Shown: positions 28,501 to 38,699, counted from the first letter of the stretch. The stretch: DNA of 64,000 nucleotides from Apostichopus japonicus (GCF_037975245.1 NC_092580.1:14979001-15043000), one strand, 5' to 3'. Program-made: numbers and translations. The notes: generated from the letters alone by a model not told the origin.

Positions 28501-31500
28501 CTAAAAGCAGCTAGGACATGGGGTGGTGTGGGATGGGGGGGTGGGAGATGGACAAACTAACAAAAGAATGCTGTCTTTACATATCAGCAAGTAATTTGGA
28601 ATCATTACCTCCTCTCGGCTCTCTGCCACTTTACTACTAATCCAAAGAGCTTCTGATAAGGTTCGATAGCTGTGGTGATCTCGTTCACCTCAGGATAATC
28701 AGTGGCATCCCACTTAAAAAGTTTCTCTTCCTAGAGACAAAAAAAAAACATGAATGGTGGTGTTAAAACAGTTTCTCACATAAGAAACAATTTAATTTTT
28801 TGCATCTGTTTTCATTGGTAGGAATGCTTTTATGTTAGTCTACTGTAGGTAAGATCATTTTAATCATTGCTATGTTTTGTGATGCTAATCTGTACAAAAC
28901 TAACCTGTAAGTGTTATTTTTAAAATACAAGAAAAAAAGACAAGTTTAGTCAATACTGACCTTAAATAACACCACTTCTAGATCATTTCAAAGTTAACAA
29001 ATTTGTTTTAGACCTTCAACAGCTAGGATATATCAGAACCGTGACCAACTTTCATTTTAAAAATTTCAGAAAACCAAAACGGTATTCATGTTAATTGTAC
29101 CAACGAGGATGGACATAATTTAATAGTCCAACCTCTGACTATTGCCTGGTGCATCATAAAAGACATTTATCAGATCAAAATACACTCGAAAGAAGAGGAG
29201 AATCATTTAAGAAACTCTGTACCTTGTTGATATAGTTGATAGCTTCCTGAGCATCCCCTAGTCTCTTCTGTACAGCACGGACATCATTAACATACTGCAC
29301 CATCATGTCCAACTCCCCATACTCGGCAAACTCAGCCGCTCTCTTTCTGATCTTCTCCAATTCAAGCATCACTTTCTCTCTCTTCTCCAGTAGCTCGCTT
29401 TCTCCTTTCCGTTTGGATGTTTCCACAAGCTGTGGTCAGGATATAATAATCATAATGGTAATAATAATAACTGAAAGAGTTATCATTTCTACTCAGTCAA
29501 ATAATTGTATAATAAATCACTTGGTGAGTGAGTCTTTTACAAGAACTAAAGCATCCTTAAATCATGTAATATTGATTATAGCGTTAGGCTCATATCTATT
29601 ACTATCAATGGAAAACTTAACTAACAAAACAATCGTACCTGTAATATTCATTCATTCACATTTTTCTTTCATTTGTTTTATTTTAAAAGAATAAGAAAAG
29701 AATTGCAGCAAATGTTATGAATCACAGAACTTTGACATTGTATTGTTGAGATTTAAGACATACTAAAATCGACGTTGTAGTACAACACAAATCTTAACGG
29801 CGGTCATAAAGAAATCGTTGGCAGTTCATCAACGGCTTACATTACTACACATAATATCAGCCGCTTTGAGAAAACAAGATCACATGAGCCAGAGAACCTG
29901 CTGATACCGTCATAACAATGTTACCACATCCTCTAAAACCTTTCATGGAATCACAACACTGAATTATCAACAGAATAAAAGGTTAACAAACCTCGTCATT
30001 CTGTTCAAACACCGGTGCGATCTTGCCCGGCCAGAGGAGGACGGTACGATTAAGTTCGATGTGTTCCGATGTGAAGAAGTAGACGTCGAGAAGGTAATTC
30101 ATTCTTCGTTTGCTCTCCGAGATGCGATCACCGAGCTTCTGGATGCCTTCGATCCGGGCCTTTTCGACATAACTTATCATATCCATCATCTCTTCAGTAC
30201 CCTCCGGTGATTTTAGTGCTCTCTCCTTCATGTACTCAAAGTCATTACAGATACTGGCAGAAAGTAAAGAAACAAAGGATTTTATACTTAATATCTAAAT
30301 AAAAAACTTCATATTGCTTTCTCTTAAAGATTGTTGAGTTATAAGGTGTTAAATATGTGGCTCTATCATTCGTTTGGTTCGTTTTAGACAGTTGGACAAT
30401 TATGCTATTAAAGACTTTATTCCTTGGAAAATTGGAGGAAGAAGAGTAGGAGGAGGAGGTGGGCTATGTAACCAACATTGTCAAAGTGTAATTTAATTGT
30501 TACCTCATATTCAACATCTTGAAAATATGAACCAACTTATTTTGTTTTCCCCTTGTGAGGGGCAGGGGGGGTGCTGAACTCAGGGATCAGGAAAATGGTG
30601 ACAATGCAGTAGCTAGTTCTAACAAGATTGTTATAGTTTTGCTGCAATACCATGAATAGGCAGATATTTGGGGGGGTTGGGGTATGTCACTTTATACATG
30701 CATTGACATCTCTCGAAAAACCAGCTACAGAGACTTGATACAAAGCTAGATGATGACTAACACATAATTTCAGATGTTTTTCATAAAAAATAATGAAACA
30801 ATTTATAAAACTGGAACTATAAATAGCATGTTTTTGTTGTCAGGTTTAGGAACTAGATATTTTCTTTCTGTGAAGGCTCAGTCTATATGTTGTTGAGACA
30901 TGTATGCATGTATGATATGCATGTATGACATGTATTTCTCGTAGTGGTAAACTCAGTCCACCTAACTTTAGGGATGATTTTTCATCAGATTTGATAATAA
31001 CACACTAAATGAGACATAGATTCAAGTTTTTTGAAGAACTGGATTAATTCAGTTTGTTGATCATGATTAGGAAAGAAATCAAACATCTTCAAACTTCTTT
31101 GAAACTGTTGTTATCTATTTAAAAGTAGACATTTTTTCCTTTTATCAACTAAATGCAAATTAATCCCTATTTATGAGAAAGTAAAAAAAAAACACCAGTC
31201 ACTTATTTGACAGTAATGACTTTAATTAAAGAAAAATATATATATATCAACCATGAGATATGAAGTGACGATGGTTCTTGACGTACCTTTCATTTTCAGC
31301 TCTGTGTTCTTCAGCAACTTTATCAAGCAGCATGTTAGTGTACCCTCTGGTTTTCTCTGCGAGTCCTCGCTTCAAATCTTCGCAATCCAACCAGATCATA
31401 TCGAAATGTATGATGCTGTCTTGACTCAGTATCTCTTGGACCAAGTCGCGAAACTCTCCGATGTACTGACAAGATCAAACAAATAGGTATTGTGAACTGA

Positions 31501-34500
31501 CCAAAGATGGCAGCATAGGTGATGTCAGACTTAGCAATTCATCACTTCATACTATCAGAGGGTATTTCGTGATGATGTAAATTAAAGCAATTGGTTGCAC
31601 TTTGGAAATCAACATCTCCCCTTATGATAATATATGAGTGTAGCGATAAATTATAACAGAAAATAACAAATTTAAAGGGAAAAAAAGGAAAAAAGTGCAT
31701 TACTCCAAAACAAATGTCAACACTTAGGCTACACAGATGATAACATATTTATCAGACAACTACTTCAGCCCAGCCCACTACTAGCTAAGGTGTCAAGTGA
31801 AAAAGAATTTTTTAATATTAAGCAAACTAACAGCAGCAGGGTAGCCTGACACTAACATTGCCATCGTAAGATTACATTTTCATTGAGGGGTACCAAGAAC
31901 ACATTCTGTTGAGGATGAGGGGCCACTAAGGTATTATGAGTCGTTACTTTAATATACTCCTCCCATACATGATGGCTTTTAATAACCATTTCAACCACTG
32001 TTATCAATTGACAGACCATGAAGTACTACTGCATATTTGGTTTATCCCTGTCTCGTTACTTGAAGGCAATGTAATACTTACTTTACAATATTCTTCAAAG
32101 TTATGTTCCTCCTGCAAGAATTGCTTCACTTTCTCTTCTTCCTCTCCATTACATAAGTGCTGGTACTTGTCAACTGTAAATGAGAAACAGACAATCAATC
32201 AATCAATCAATAAATCCATCGATCAATTGCAAACAAGCCCTGCATTGGTCGACGTGTAATGCTTTCTAGCCACCAACCAGCTTTTCGGATTAAATTTACA
32301 TAGAAAATAATAAGTAAGTTGGCCTGACGTTTCGATCCTAGCAGGATCTTCTTCAGAGGCTAAAAATTTTTATTTTTATTTTCATTTTTAGCCTCTGATG
32401 AAGGTCCTGCTAGGATCGAAACGTCAGGCCAACTTACTTTTACACATTCTATTACACAGGCTCTCTAGTGGATAAGCAGTTTGCTAACAGTTTTATTTTA
32501 TTTTGAGAAAATAATAAGATACACAGAAGCAACCGTGCGACAGTATAGCGTTGGCAGCCAGCAGAGAATTAAGTTTGACAGTAAACTCACTATATGACTG
32601 TAGATGAGCTTGTGGCCCTTCAAAGTTGAGCCTGCATGCCTCTTTCAGTTTCCTGTTGCTCTCTTCAATGATGTGTTTGGCAATGGTTACATCTATGTAT
32701 CTCGATTCATTGGTGGACGAAAGCCATGACTGGACGGTAGGCACGCTCTGCATGGTCTTGGTCAACTGCTTGACCATGAATAAAAGGCACTCCTCTAAAT
32801 CGGAATAGTATGGGTAGAATTCCATCTTGTCATTGTCGTAGGTCAGTTCCATTTTGAAAACGGGGAGATACATTTTATCCTCCGGATTAAATAGAGTGAC
32901 CCATGCCTCGATGCTCCTTGTGATGAAGTCCTTCAGCTGTAAATGAATGACAGAATACTTGGGTACTAAAGAATTCAATTATCATTGCTTTTAGTTTTAA
33001 CCGTAGATAAAAATCAGGGTTTGTTATGAAAAAAAAGTCATGTAATAAGAGGGGATGGGTGGGTGCTTAATAGCTGGTTGCGGACAGTCATAAACATTGG
33101 CTTGCTGTTATGAAAGACATAGTGTCTGGTAGAGGGGTTGTGATGGGATAAACTGAAGGTAGAGAAAAAACACAGTGTAATAATCCCCTTCAAATGTACT
33201 TCTATGGGATTTATGACCAAAGCACAACATCAGTTACTACACAGTAACCTAAACTTGACTTCCAGTAAATCCACTAGATGAAGGCAACCTTATACTGTCA
33301 AATGATGTTCTAAGAATCAAAAAGAAGAAAAACTGAAAAAACAGAAGGACACAAAATACATTCATTCTTTGACAAATCTTTAAAAAGGCTAAACACCCTG
33401 TCTTTAAAAGATTCAGAAAGTCACGAGGTTATCTGCATACTTGGTTAGATATCAAGGTCGCCAAACTTCCATAAAACGAGTCCGCTTTATCTGCTCCCAC
33501 AGGTGCACTCTCCTGGAGAATCACGTGCAACACTTCCCGGAACCAACTGTGCATGAGCTTCTCCTCCAACTTTTCGCAGTCCAGTATGACATCGTTCTTC
33601 AGTCGTTCGCAGTCGACCGGACCTTGGGCTCTGAGACCGGAAAGGTCCAACATGAGGAGTGGCATGAGGACCTCTTGACAAATCCCGAGGATCTTCTGGG
33701 TGCACGGATGGGTGATGTGGAGGTTTGATTTGATGTACTCTACACTCTCCAGGTACTCGTTGTGCCAAGGACTGGAGAAATCTAAACCACTGTGAAAATA
33801 AAATCATGATCTCCAGTTTGCATGCAAAATGTGATAAAGCATATGACTATGAGTAAAGGATAAACCACAAATGTAACATAGCTATATGGAATTACCAGCT
33901 ATACAAACTAAATCATTTGGTTGCCGTCTGTTTACAGCGTGAAATGAACAAACTGTTTTACAAATTATGTAACATATTTCAGTTGGTTTAACATTCTTTA
34001 TCATATCATTAAGTCTACATTTACTATTCAAAACTGTCAATAAGGTCCTCTCTTTGCAAATCACCTAAGACACATCCAAAGCCAAAATTCATGAATATTA
34101 CAATAATCTACTCTGGATGACTTAGTAAACAAACAATGACAAACATTTTGTGTATCTTCAACCTTGAACAAATTAAAGTTCTTTTTCAACTCCACTTACG
34201 TAGGTTCCTCAGGGGGTCCTCCAGTTGTATCATTTTCCAATCCTTTGATGCCCTCTGGTTTAACCAGCACATGTTGCACTGCATCGTTGCCAAAAATAAG
34301 AGAAAAACAGAAAAGAAGAGGGTAGGAAAAGTTTACGACCATTGATTACCAATTGAAACTACAACTTGAAGGTATAATTTCCATAATTATTGAACAGGAT
34401 ATGGTACAATTTAAGTGGCATCACAACACTGTGTAACTATAATCCATTGTTTTTCTTTGTTTTCATTATTATTATTGCTACGCATTATTATTATTATGAT

Positions 34501-37109
34501 TATTGTGCTGACTTACCCATTGATTTTTTGATACTTTGATGGTAGTCTCTCTGAACTTCTTCAAATAATTCTTGAATAGTTTCAGCCATTGCTGGGGTGG
34601 ACTGGAGGTGCTCTGGTATCAGATTTAATATGGACTTAAACCACTGCTGCTCATATGACTGAATAGGAGAACTCTCCACACACTGCCTCATGAATAAGTA
34701 ATTTTGCTATCAAGAGTCGAAAAAAAAATGCAAACGTATTACATGACTTTGTTAGAATTTCATGAATATGAAATATAGTTCAAGGAATAAAGTTAATAAT
34801 TCATGTGACTACAGTCTCTAATATGGCATATGACATGGAATTTTACTTATGACTGGCTAAAATAACTCTGTTGTAATACTGAGGTTAAAATCTGGGAGTG
34901 ACTTATATTGCCCATGTGCGCAAACTATTATAAGGGGAGTTAACAAACAGAGACTGGGAAAATATTATCTTAAAGCACCACTTTTAGTTTGGCCCGAGAC
35001 CTTTCAAAACATATACAAGTATTTCTTAAAATAATGTAGCAATTAATTACACTAAGGCATCCTTCTAGATTTATTTCATCTAATGAATAAAATTGAGTGA
35101 GAAGCTAACAAATTTGATTCAATCTTCCATATTGCATCTGCTCCACACTTTTCACAGTAGAATAAAATGCCAAGTAACAGCAGATGTCAAAATTGTTGAC
35201 TTTTGCTTCACTCCTTGAACTCAAACTATAATAAGCAAAACTGAAATTTACTTTGTTTTAGGGATTTTACTATGGACTAAGCATTGACTTATCCAGAAAG
35301 CTGATTTAAGCCTTACAATATATAGTTATAGTATACTGTATGGGCTGGTATAAGAGGCTTCTTCAGTTATTGTACAATGTGAAATGTTTAACATACGGAT
35401 ATGAAAGTTGAGATAGTTGATGTTGGTTATGAATGCTGCAAACAAAGACACTTTTCACATCTGTATTTTTTCTTGTGCAGCCTAGAGCATGATGCATGAT
35501 TAAAGCCACAGCAAAAGCAGACATTTTGATGTTGTTTTCCAAAGAAGAGAGACGACAATGCATAAACCTTGTTTTTACCAACCTTGCAGAGGCAATCAAT
35601 ATTATGACAATGATCCAAACTTTTCAACAAGAAGAAAATACATATAGAATGAAGAGAAAAAAAAATCAGTCAAGCTTCTGGTTCAGATATTATTAAATGA
35701 AGACACCAGCTCACTGGAATGAAAGATGACCAGAAAAGTTAGTACAAGAATAGTACAGCAGGAATGAGTGTATGGATTGTTGAGAAGGAAAAGTGAAGAA
35801 AAATATATATATTTGAAAGGTTAGTTTCCACCACAGATAATCACACATCAAAGACTTACCCTTGCTAATCTATCTTTACTCATCATCTAAAAATGTGATT
35901 CAAGAAAAATTAAATTACATATGAAATGATCACAGAAATCAAGTATTGCATCCCCAGGTGTTTACTGCACAGTTATACTAATTTCAAACATCTTTCATCA
36001 CTTACTGGATACAGTGAGGCAGGAAAATTCTATGAGCCATGTCAAAACCACAGATGACAAACTGAACAAAATTAAATCAATCATAAAAAGGAAAAAAAAA
36101 ACTAAGAAAATAATTCTTAACAATTTTGGACAAGCTGTATTGAGGTTTAGTTTTTTTAGGCTATGTTGGGAAGGTTATCTGTAATCCAATTCTGAGATTT
36201 TGTAACTAAACTACAGCACGACCTTTAATTCAAGAAATTGTGAATTTATCAATTTCAATTTTGTATTTCATTTTTTGCATTTCTCTCCAGGTGCAGTATG
36301 CAAAAAACAGCACTCCACAACATATATTACAGTTTGATTTTGAGAGTCAAATCAGAAAAATATGGATAAGGAATTCACAGTTTGCATCTATAACAATAGC
36401 TTGTCAACTTTTGCATCTTCCAAATAGGCTAGCAAAAAGTTAAAAATGCTTACTCGCAAAATTCACAGTCTATTTTAATGCATTAATTCAAACATCCGTT
36501 ACTTCTTTCTCCAATTTTATTTTAAAAAATGCATTGGGTATTGATTGTGACATTTTGTAAATATTTTTTGTGATTCTTGTTTGTTTTTGTGTTTGTATTT
36601 CTATAATTGTGACAAAAACTCTTTCTTTAAAGATCATCAATAGTCTCCAAATTTAGCAAGCTAAAAGAATTGTCAAATGTTTCCAAACATCTGGAGAGCA
36701 TCTGACCATATAAATTTTCTGATATATAAGTAACCAGTAGTTCCACTTCCTAGCATACTTTGGGACAATATTGATGACCTAAACATTTCTCTATCATTTA
36801 CACTTATATCACTGTGCTTACACTGAGTGGATAGTCTGGATCTTTGGCAGATGGAGGTCTCCTCTTGTTACTTTCTTCGACATCTTCTTTCGTTTTCTGA
36901 GCCTTTTCGCACATGATTTTCTCCATGAGCTTCTGTGTTTCCCTGGCTCTTCTGTGTTTCATTAATTTGCTCTTACTATAGTCTCTGGAGTTAATACTTG
37001 AGAGAACACTGGCTGGTGTATGAATGGGAGGCAAACGAGGTTTAACTGTAAAGGAAGCACCATTTCTGGTGCTCCCATTTGGAGTTGAGCCATTTACTGT
37101 GGCAGACAT
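243..37109 (-). CDS. DNAH12: Axonemal inner-arm dynein heavy chain (DNAH12/DNAH7 type), 5' part, 51 coding exons
   Basis: This is the motor subunit of a single-headed inner-arm dynein; it hydrolyses ATP and walks on doublet microtubules in cilia and flagella. I read 51 exons on the minus strand from the ATG at 37107-37109 to the exon 243-383. All have GT-AG borders and the reading phase carries through every junction except one frameshifted exon (17606-17723). They give about 3,259 residues of a family usually near 4,000, so the end of AAA5, AAA6 and the C-terminal domain lie left of the window. Domains are given in the separate block entries. The start is chosen because residues LPPI and SKLMKHRR near the N-terminus resemble the remembered start of DNAH12; the ATG directly follows an AG acceptor (ttag), so a 5' exon probably exists upstream. 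Assignment to DNAH12 rather than DNAH7 rests on memory of the tail and is uncertain; membership of this subfamily is secure. Introns not listed elsewhere show nothing I recognise. Confidence 0.93.
4910..8159 (-). other. Dynein stalk and microtubule-binding domain, exons 40-44
   Basis: Exons: 8159-7916, 7466-7290, 6602-6381, 5763-5550, 5078-4910. Exons 40 and 41 encode the outgoing coiled coil ([19 protein letters not shown]; many Ala, Glu, Lys). Exon 42, residues about 2656-2729, is the microtubule-binding tip ([38 protein letters not shown]). Exons 43 and 44 return the second helix, ending in [14 protein letters not shown]. Heptad-like spacing and length fit the family. The donor region of exon 40 is duplicated once in its downstream intron. 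Confidence 0.93.
7784..7925 (-). repeat. Tandem copy of exon 40 end plus donor, 66-bp unit
   Basis: The exon 40 border (plus-strand cgcttaccttcatcat at 7909-7924) recurs at 7843-7858, 66 bp away, with the same flanking text (cagatatgt, ctgca, ccctacacgcttacc). The intronic copy keeps an intact GTAAGC donor, so a second 5' splice site of identical local context lies downstream of the real one. Confidence 0.85.
11228..11640 (-). repeat. Degenerate tandem copies of exon 35 end/donor
   Basis: The end of exon 35 reads on the plus strand ccttacctgaatatgaccaggttca from 11604. Similar blocks sit in the downstream intron at 11338-11360, 11393-11415, 11442-11464 and 11566-11588 with consensus ccttatcatgaccaggttca. 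In three of four copies the donor GT has become AT, so they look disabled. A further 47-50 bp duplication lies at 11265-11335. Confidence 0.75.
12190..12470 (-). repeat. Tandem copies of exon 34 end/donor, 87-bp unit
   Basis: The border of exon 34 (plus strand, gacccttacctgtacagcc from 12441) is echoed at about 12214-12233 and 12303-12320. The two intronic copies share gacattgcatcaagtc at 12198 and 12285, a spacing of 87 bp. The nearer copy keeps GTAAGA as a donor; the farther has GTACAG. Confidence 0.75.
12731..13335. repeat. AT-rich minisatellite, about 28-bp unit with 243-bp higher-order repeat
   Basis: The array is built from gtaaacagttataacagtaa plus caattaaa-type units of about 28 bp with small variants. 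A larger period is visible: taccaattaaag occurs at 13031 and 13274 and attaaagtaaacac at 12821 and 13064, both 243 bp apart, so a block of units was duplicated as a whole. The array starts right next to the acceptor of exon 34, leaving the polypyrimidine tract inside repeat sequence. Confidence 0.9.
15104..15335 (-). repeat. Four tandem decoy copies of the exon 31 acceptor and P-loop start
   Basis: Exon 31 begins at 15119 (minus) with the sequence behind a TTGCAG acceptor. The block atgatacctctgcaa (plus) recurs at 15151, 15191, 15254 and 15318, upstream of the real exon on the minus strand. Two of the copies also keep gttggtccaacaaa, which encodes the GPT of the Walker A motif. Units range from 40 to 65 bp. 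Each copy retains an apparently usable CAG acceptor. Confidence 0.88.
16378..16420. repeat. Direct duplication of 21 bp in an intron
   Basis: The string ccatggtcatcacagacaat occurs twice head to tail at about 16378 and 16399. No function is suggested. Confidence 0.85.
16970..17115. repeat. Short tandem repeat of about 35 bp upstream of exon 29
   Basis: Four imperfect units share gggagaaatcat and atagatgggaacg. The array lies in the intron just upstream (minus strand) of the exon 29 acceptor at 16958. Confidence 0.75.
17606..17723 (-). other. Exon 28 of the dynein gene with a 1-nt frameshift
   Basis: Both flanking junctions require an exon length divisible by 3, but acceptor-to-donor length is 118 nt. 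Reading starts as EYVPTMN and continues one frame over as [18 protein letters not shown], which looks like genuine dynein sequence. The shift falls at a run of three A (minus strand; T on the plus strand at about 17700-17702), where two would restore the frame. In the unshifted frame a stop follows within 25 codons. An assembly or sequencing error in a homopolymer, or an allelic variant, is more likely than a dead gene, because the other 50 exons are clean. Confidence 0.8.
17606..19407 (-). other. Dynein AAA2 module, exons 25-28 (regulatory nucleotide site)
   Basis: Exons: 19407-19224, 18734-18510, 18193-18011, 17723-17606. The P-loop-like string is [10 protein letters not shown] near residue 1594, the Walker B region reads [18 protein letters not shown], and [14 protein letters not shown] follows across the exon 26/27 junction. 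AAA2 binds nucleotide without the main catalytic role. Exon 28 does not read through: see the frameshift entry. Confidence 0.92.
19540..19830 (-). repeat. Three tandem copies of exon 24 end/donor, about 98-bp unit
   Basis: The exon 24 border (plus strand: cttacccatgccttacaatcat from 19789) is echoed by cttacctatgcccaacaacc at 19543, cttacctatgcctaacaacc at 19640 and cttacctacacttaaaagcc at 19739. Each keeps a GTAAG donor on the minus strand. Extra exon-end-like strings (atgccttacaatcatta) sit at 19693 and in weaker form at 19596, which suggests a composite unit. Confidence 0.85.
19794..22355 (-). other. Dynein AAA1 module, exons 21-24 (main ATPase site)
   Basis: Exons: 22355-22067, 21433-21287, 21042-20797, 20023-19794. 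The Walker A motif [10 protein letters not shown] lies near residue 1314 in exon 21 and Walker B is [13 protein letters not shown] in the same exon. Exon 22 gives [18 protein letters not shown] (sensor region) and exon 23 gives [20 protein letters not shown]. This is the hydrolytic site that drives motility. All catalytic residues I can check are intact. Exon 24 ([14 protein letters not shown]) leads into AAA2; its end and donor are copied several times in the downstream intron. Confidence 0.95.
22550..27434 (-). other. Dynein linker region, exons 13-20 (residues about 822-1286)
   Basis: Exons: 27434-27249, 27053-26853, 26449-26255, 25702-25581, 24730-24568, 24188-24069, 23533-23257, 22679-22550. 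The segment corresponds to the DHC_N2/linker that swings across the AAA ring in the power stroke. Very conserved family strings are visible: [14 protein letters not shown] in exon 13, [15 protein letters not shown] in exon 14, [17 protein letters not shown] in exon 15, [19 protein letters not shown] in exon 17 and [14 protein letters not shown] in exon 19. All junction phases agree. Donor-like copies of the exon 18 end lie downstream of it (see the repeat entry). Confidence 0.92.
23950..24092 (-). repeat. Three tandem copies of exon 18 end/donor
   Basis: The exon 18 border (plus strand: ctatatacttacagcatatg from 24057, then attctaccacat) recurs at 23995, 24018 and in part at 23951. Two intronic copies keep GTAAGT and one has GTGAGT. 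The copy at 24018 also keeps the exon-derived ggttctaccacata. Units are about 40 bp. Confidence 0.85.
27886..27950. repeat. Polypyrimidine tract near exon 12 donor
   Basis: A CCCT/CTCC-rich run of about 50 nt (polypurine on the coding minus strand) begins about 10 nt past the exon 12 donor. It may form a G-rich structure in the pre-mRNA; this is inference only. Confidence 0.5.
32170..32225. repeat. (CAAT)n simple repeat
   Basis: About six copies of caat or caata follow the acceptor side of exon 7. Confidence 0.8.
32322..32360 (-). ncRNA. Hammerhead-like motif, core mutated (CTGAAGA)
   Basis: This is the inverted partner of the motif at 32391-32429, in sense with the dynein pre-mRNA. Stem I GCCT/AGGC, stem II GATCC-TGCTA-GGATC, GAAAC and GTC are intact, but the invariant CTGATGA reads CTGAAGA. 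Known hammerhead chemistry predicts loss of activity for this copy. Confidence 0.65.
32391..32429 (+). ncRNA. Hammerhead-ribozyme-like motif, intact core
   Basis: In order: stem I strand GCCT (32391-32394), core CTGATGA (32395-32401), stem II GGTCC-TGCTA-GGATC (32403-32417), core GAAAC (32418-32422), cleavage triplet GTC (32423-32425), stem I partner AGGC (32426-32429). Stem III is reduced to the AC/GT minimum with no loop, the form described for Penelope-type hammerheads, which are thought to act as dimers. It is antisense to the dynein transcript. Confidence 0.75.
34707..36821 (-). other. Large 5' introns of the dynein gene, no further feature seen
   Basis: Two introns (34707-35859 and 35887-36821) flank the 27-nt exon 2. 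I see AT-rich sequence without repeats or coding signals that I can support. The same holds for the introns at 30254-31286, 24731-25580 and 20024-20796. Confidence 0.6.
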
Positions 37110-38175
37110 CTAACAAAGAAAGTAAAAGAAGATTAAATTATAACTAACTGCACATCTCCGAAGTTTATAATTGTGCAGCTTGTACTCACTTGTCAAAGGT
37201 ATGATGAAGTTTTTGATATGCAACAAACATTAATAACAAAGAATGACATTGTACAATGAAACAAATTTGCTCAAAATGATTCATCCTTGCTTTTATCATT
37301 GTAAACTCTGTGATGCATGGTTCCCATGCCTTTCAACCATAATCAAATTTCATACTTTTTTCAAAAGTTTTAACTTCAAATTCAAGGTCTTTCATCCTGG
37401 ACAAAATATAGGAAAACTGTAAGAATTGTCAGCTCTGTACATGTGCCGGCTATGTAATGAAAATTAAATGTATGATGTATCTCTTTCAGGCCGTTACTGT
37501 AGTGGTACGCCAGACAGTTTTACTTAATTGTTATTCGCTAGGATACTCTAGCCTAGCCTAATGTAAGCCTGTAGCCAATCACCAATGTAATGTTATCGTC
37601 TGTTCGAGTTATAGCCTTCTTGCGCGAGTTCTTAGTTAAATTATTCTTTAATCATCTCTTACCGTTGGCTTATGGAACAGGAAGCTCAATTTATATTACT
37701 ATATTTTTATGTATGAGTCAAAGCCATACGATATTTTTGCCGTCTTTCAAGTATAAAACCATTTCAATCGTGTAGGTCTAATTCTGTCACCTGTTTCGAG
37801 CTTCCATGGTTGTTAAGGTTACAATTTGTGTTATGAGAGGGCGCTACATCCTTATTGTTATTGACCAAATAAAATTGACTTCTCACGAAGAACAAAACTA
37901 CGGACTCGGTAGTATGACTTTAGTAGACAGGTGAAACCAGAAAAGCTCCGTAAATCAAGATAAGAAGGAACCTGGTAATTGAAAGTTTGTCGGCAGTATT
38001 CTATTGTAATATTGTTAAAGTACACATTATGTATAGTAATTGCCATTCCTTAAAAAGCTTCTAATTTCCATTTATGTATAACTATGACATATGTTGGCCT
38101 GAAAAACTTTGTGAGTCTATGTTTGGCCTACCGTTAACGTAGTCTGCGTATCGTTAGGCTAGGGGCTTAGGACTT

Positions 38176-38188
38176 GTTGCCAAGCAAC
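38176..38188. promoter_or_regulatory. RFX-type X-box, GTTGCCAAGCAAC
   Basis: The 13-mer is a perfect inverted repeat of GTTGC around CAA and matches the paired half-sites bound by RFX factors, which control ciliary genes across animals. It sits 1.07 kb from the dynein ATG and 2.0 kb from the IQUB ATG. About 1.3 kb of the IQUB side is the inverted duplication plus a likely transposon, so the original distance may have been shorter. Confidence 0.65.
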
Positions 38189-38403
38189 TAGCGAACGTCA
38201 ATACACATAGTTAGGACAATTGTACAAATGGCCTAAAGCCAAAGTTAGCAATAAATAATATACCAGGTATTAGTTAAGTGACAATGTGTAATTAAATATG
38301 ATGTATGTGGCAAGGTGGAAGATACTTTCATTCCCCATTGCTCTATTAACCAAGTAAAGAACAAGCATAGGCTAGGCCTAGTTAGTAATTAGGATAGGCT
38401 TAA

Positions 38404-38661
38404 GCTAGCGGTCATACTAATTAGCGTCAACAGGCCCATTTCACGACAACTCAAGACAGCAAGTTTAAAATACCACCAAATAAAATGGTTGTAATCAGAG
38501 TATATCTGGAAACATGTTTAAAACTGACTGAAACCATTGTGCAAACATTTTTCTCACGGGAAAAAAAATCTCTTTCTTAAAAATAGTCAACTTTCTCCGT
38601 CCATAGAATTGGACGACGTGATGCTATTGCGCTTGCGCAATGACTTTGGACCGCCACATTA
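38404..38661 (+). repeat. Inverted duplication, left arm (about 258 bp)
   Basis: The arm matches the reverse complement of 38911-39168 along its length with scattered differences, for example shared catactaattagcgtcaaca, ggttgtaatcagagt and gacgacgtgatgctattg. It contains the palindromic NRF1-like site TTGCGCTTGCGCAA at 38627-38640. Confidence 0.9.
38627..38640. promoter_or_regulatory. NRF1-like palindrome TTGCGCTTGCGCAA
   Basis: One central base differs from the NRF1 consensus YGCGCAYGCGCR. The counterpart in the other arm (38932-38945, tcgcgcaagcacaa) is weaker. GC-rich palindromes of this type mark many metazoan promoters; here it is the only CpG-rich spot in an AT-rich spacer. Confidence 0.45.
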
Positions 38662-38699
38662 TGATATGGGTCGGTTTGTGTTAGGGTTTGGAACGACCT

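Larger units (their letters stand above)
32312..32440. repeat. Foldback element with two inverted hammerhead-like arms
   Basis: Two arms of about 56 bp (32312-32367 and about 32384-32440) are near-perfect inverted copies around a T-rich loop of about 16 nt. Each arm holds one hammerhead-ribozyme-like motif. Penelope-like retroelements are known to carry such motifs in their terminal repeats, so this is probably a solo terminal remnant of that class; no reverse transcriptase is seen nearby. It lies in the dynein intron between exons 7 and 6. Confidence 0.8.
27963..37109 (-). other. Dynein tail, exons 1-12 (residues 1 to about 821)
   Basis: Exons, high to low: 37109-36822, 35886-35860, 34706-34517, 34278-34200, 33789-33441, 32936-32525, 32173-32082, 31465-31287, 30253-29992, 29429-29223, 28730-28609, 28218-27963. 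This is the family's least conserved part, which mediates docking and intermediate/light chain contacts. Recognisable stretches are MRQCVESSP in exon 3, [11 protein letters not shown] in exon 8 and [14 protein letters not shown] in exon 9, which match the DNAH12/DNAH7 tail as I remember it. Exon 12 holds a lysine/glutamate-rich charged segment ([18 protein letters not shown]), likely a flexible or coiled-coil part. Exon 2 is a 27-nt microexon. The junction of exons 6 and 7 was chosen by phase among close GT options and is slightly uncertain. Confidence 0.88.

Noticed and set aside
33487-33807. 106-codon minus-strand frame
   Set aside because: Out-of-frame shadow of dynein exon 5, whose in-frame reading is supported by both splice phases.
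37800-37822. Second possible X-box (gttgttaaggttac)
   Set aside because: One half-site deviates at a key position; the site at 38176 is far better.
37858-38046. Small minus-strand frame upstream of the dynein start
   Set aside because: No homology and no splice link to exon 1 in phase; region more likely regulatory or 5' UTR.
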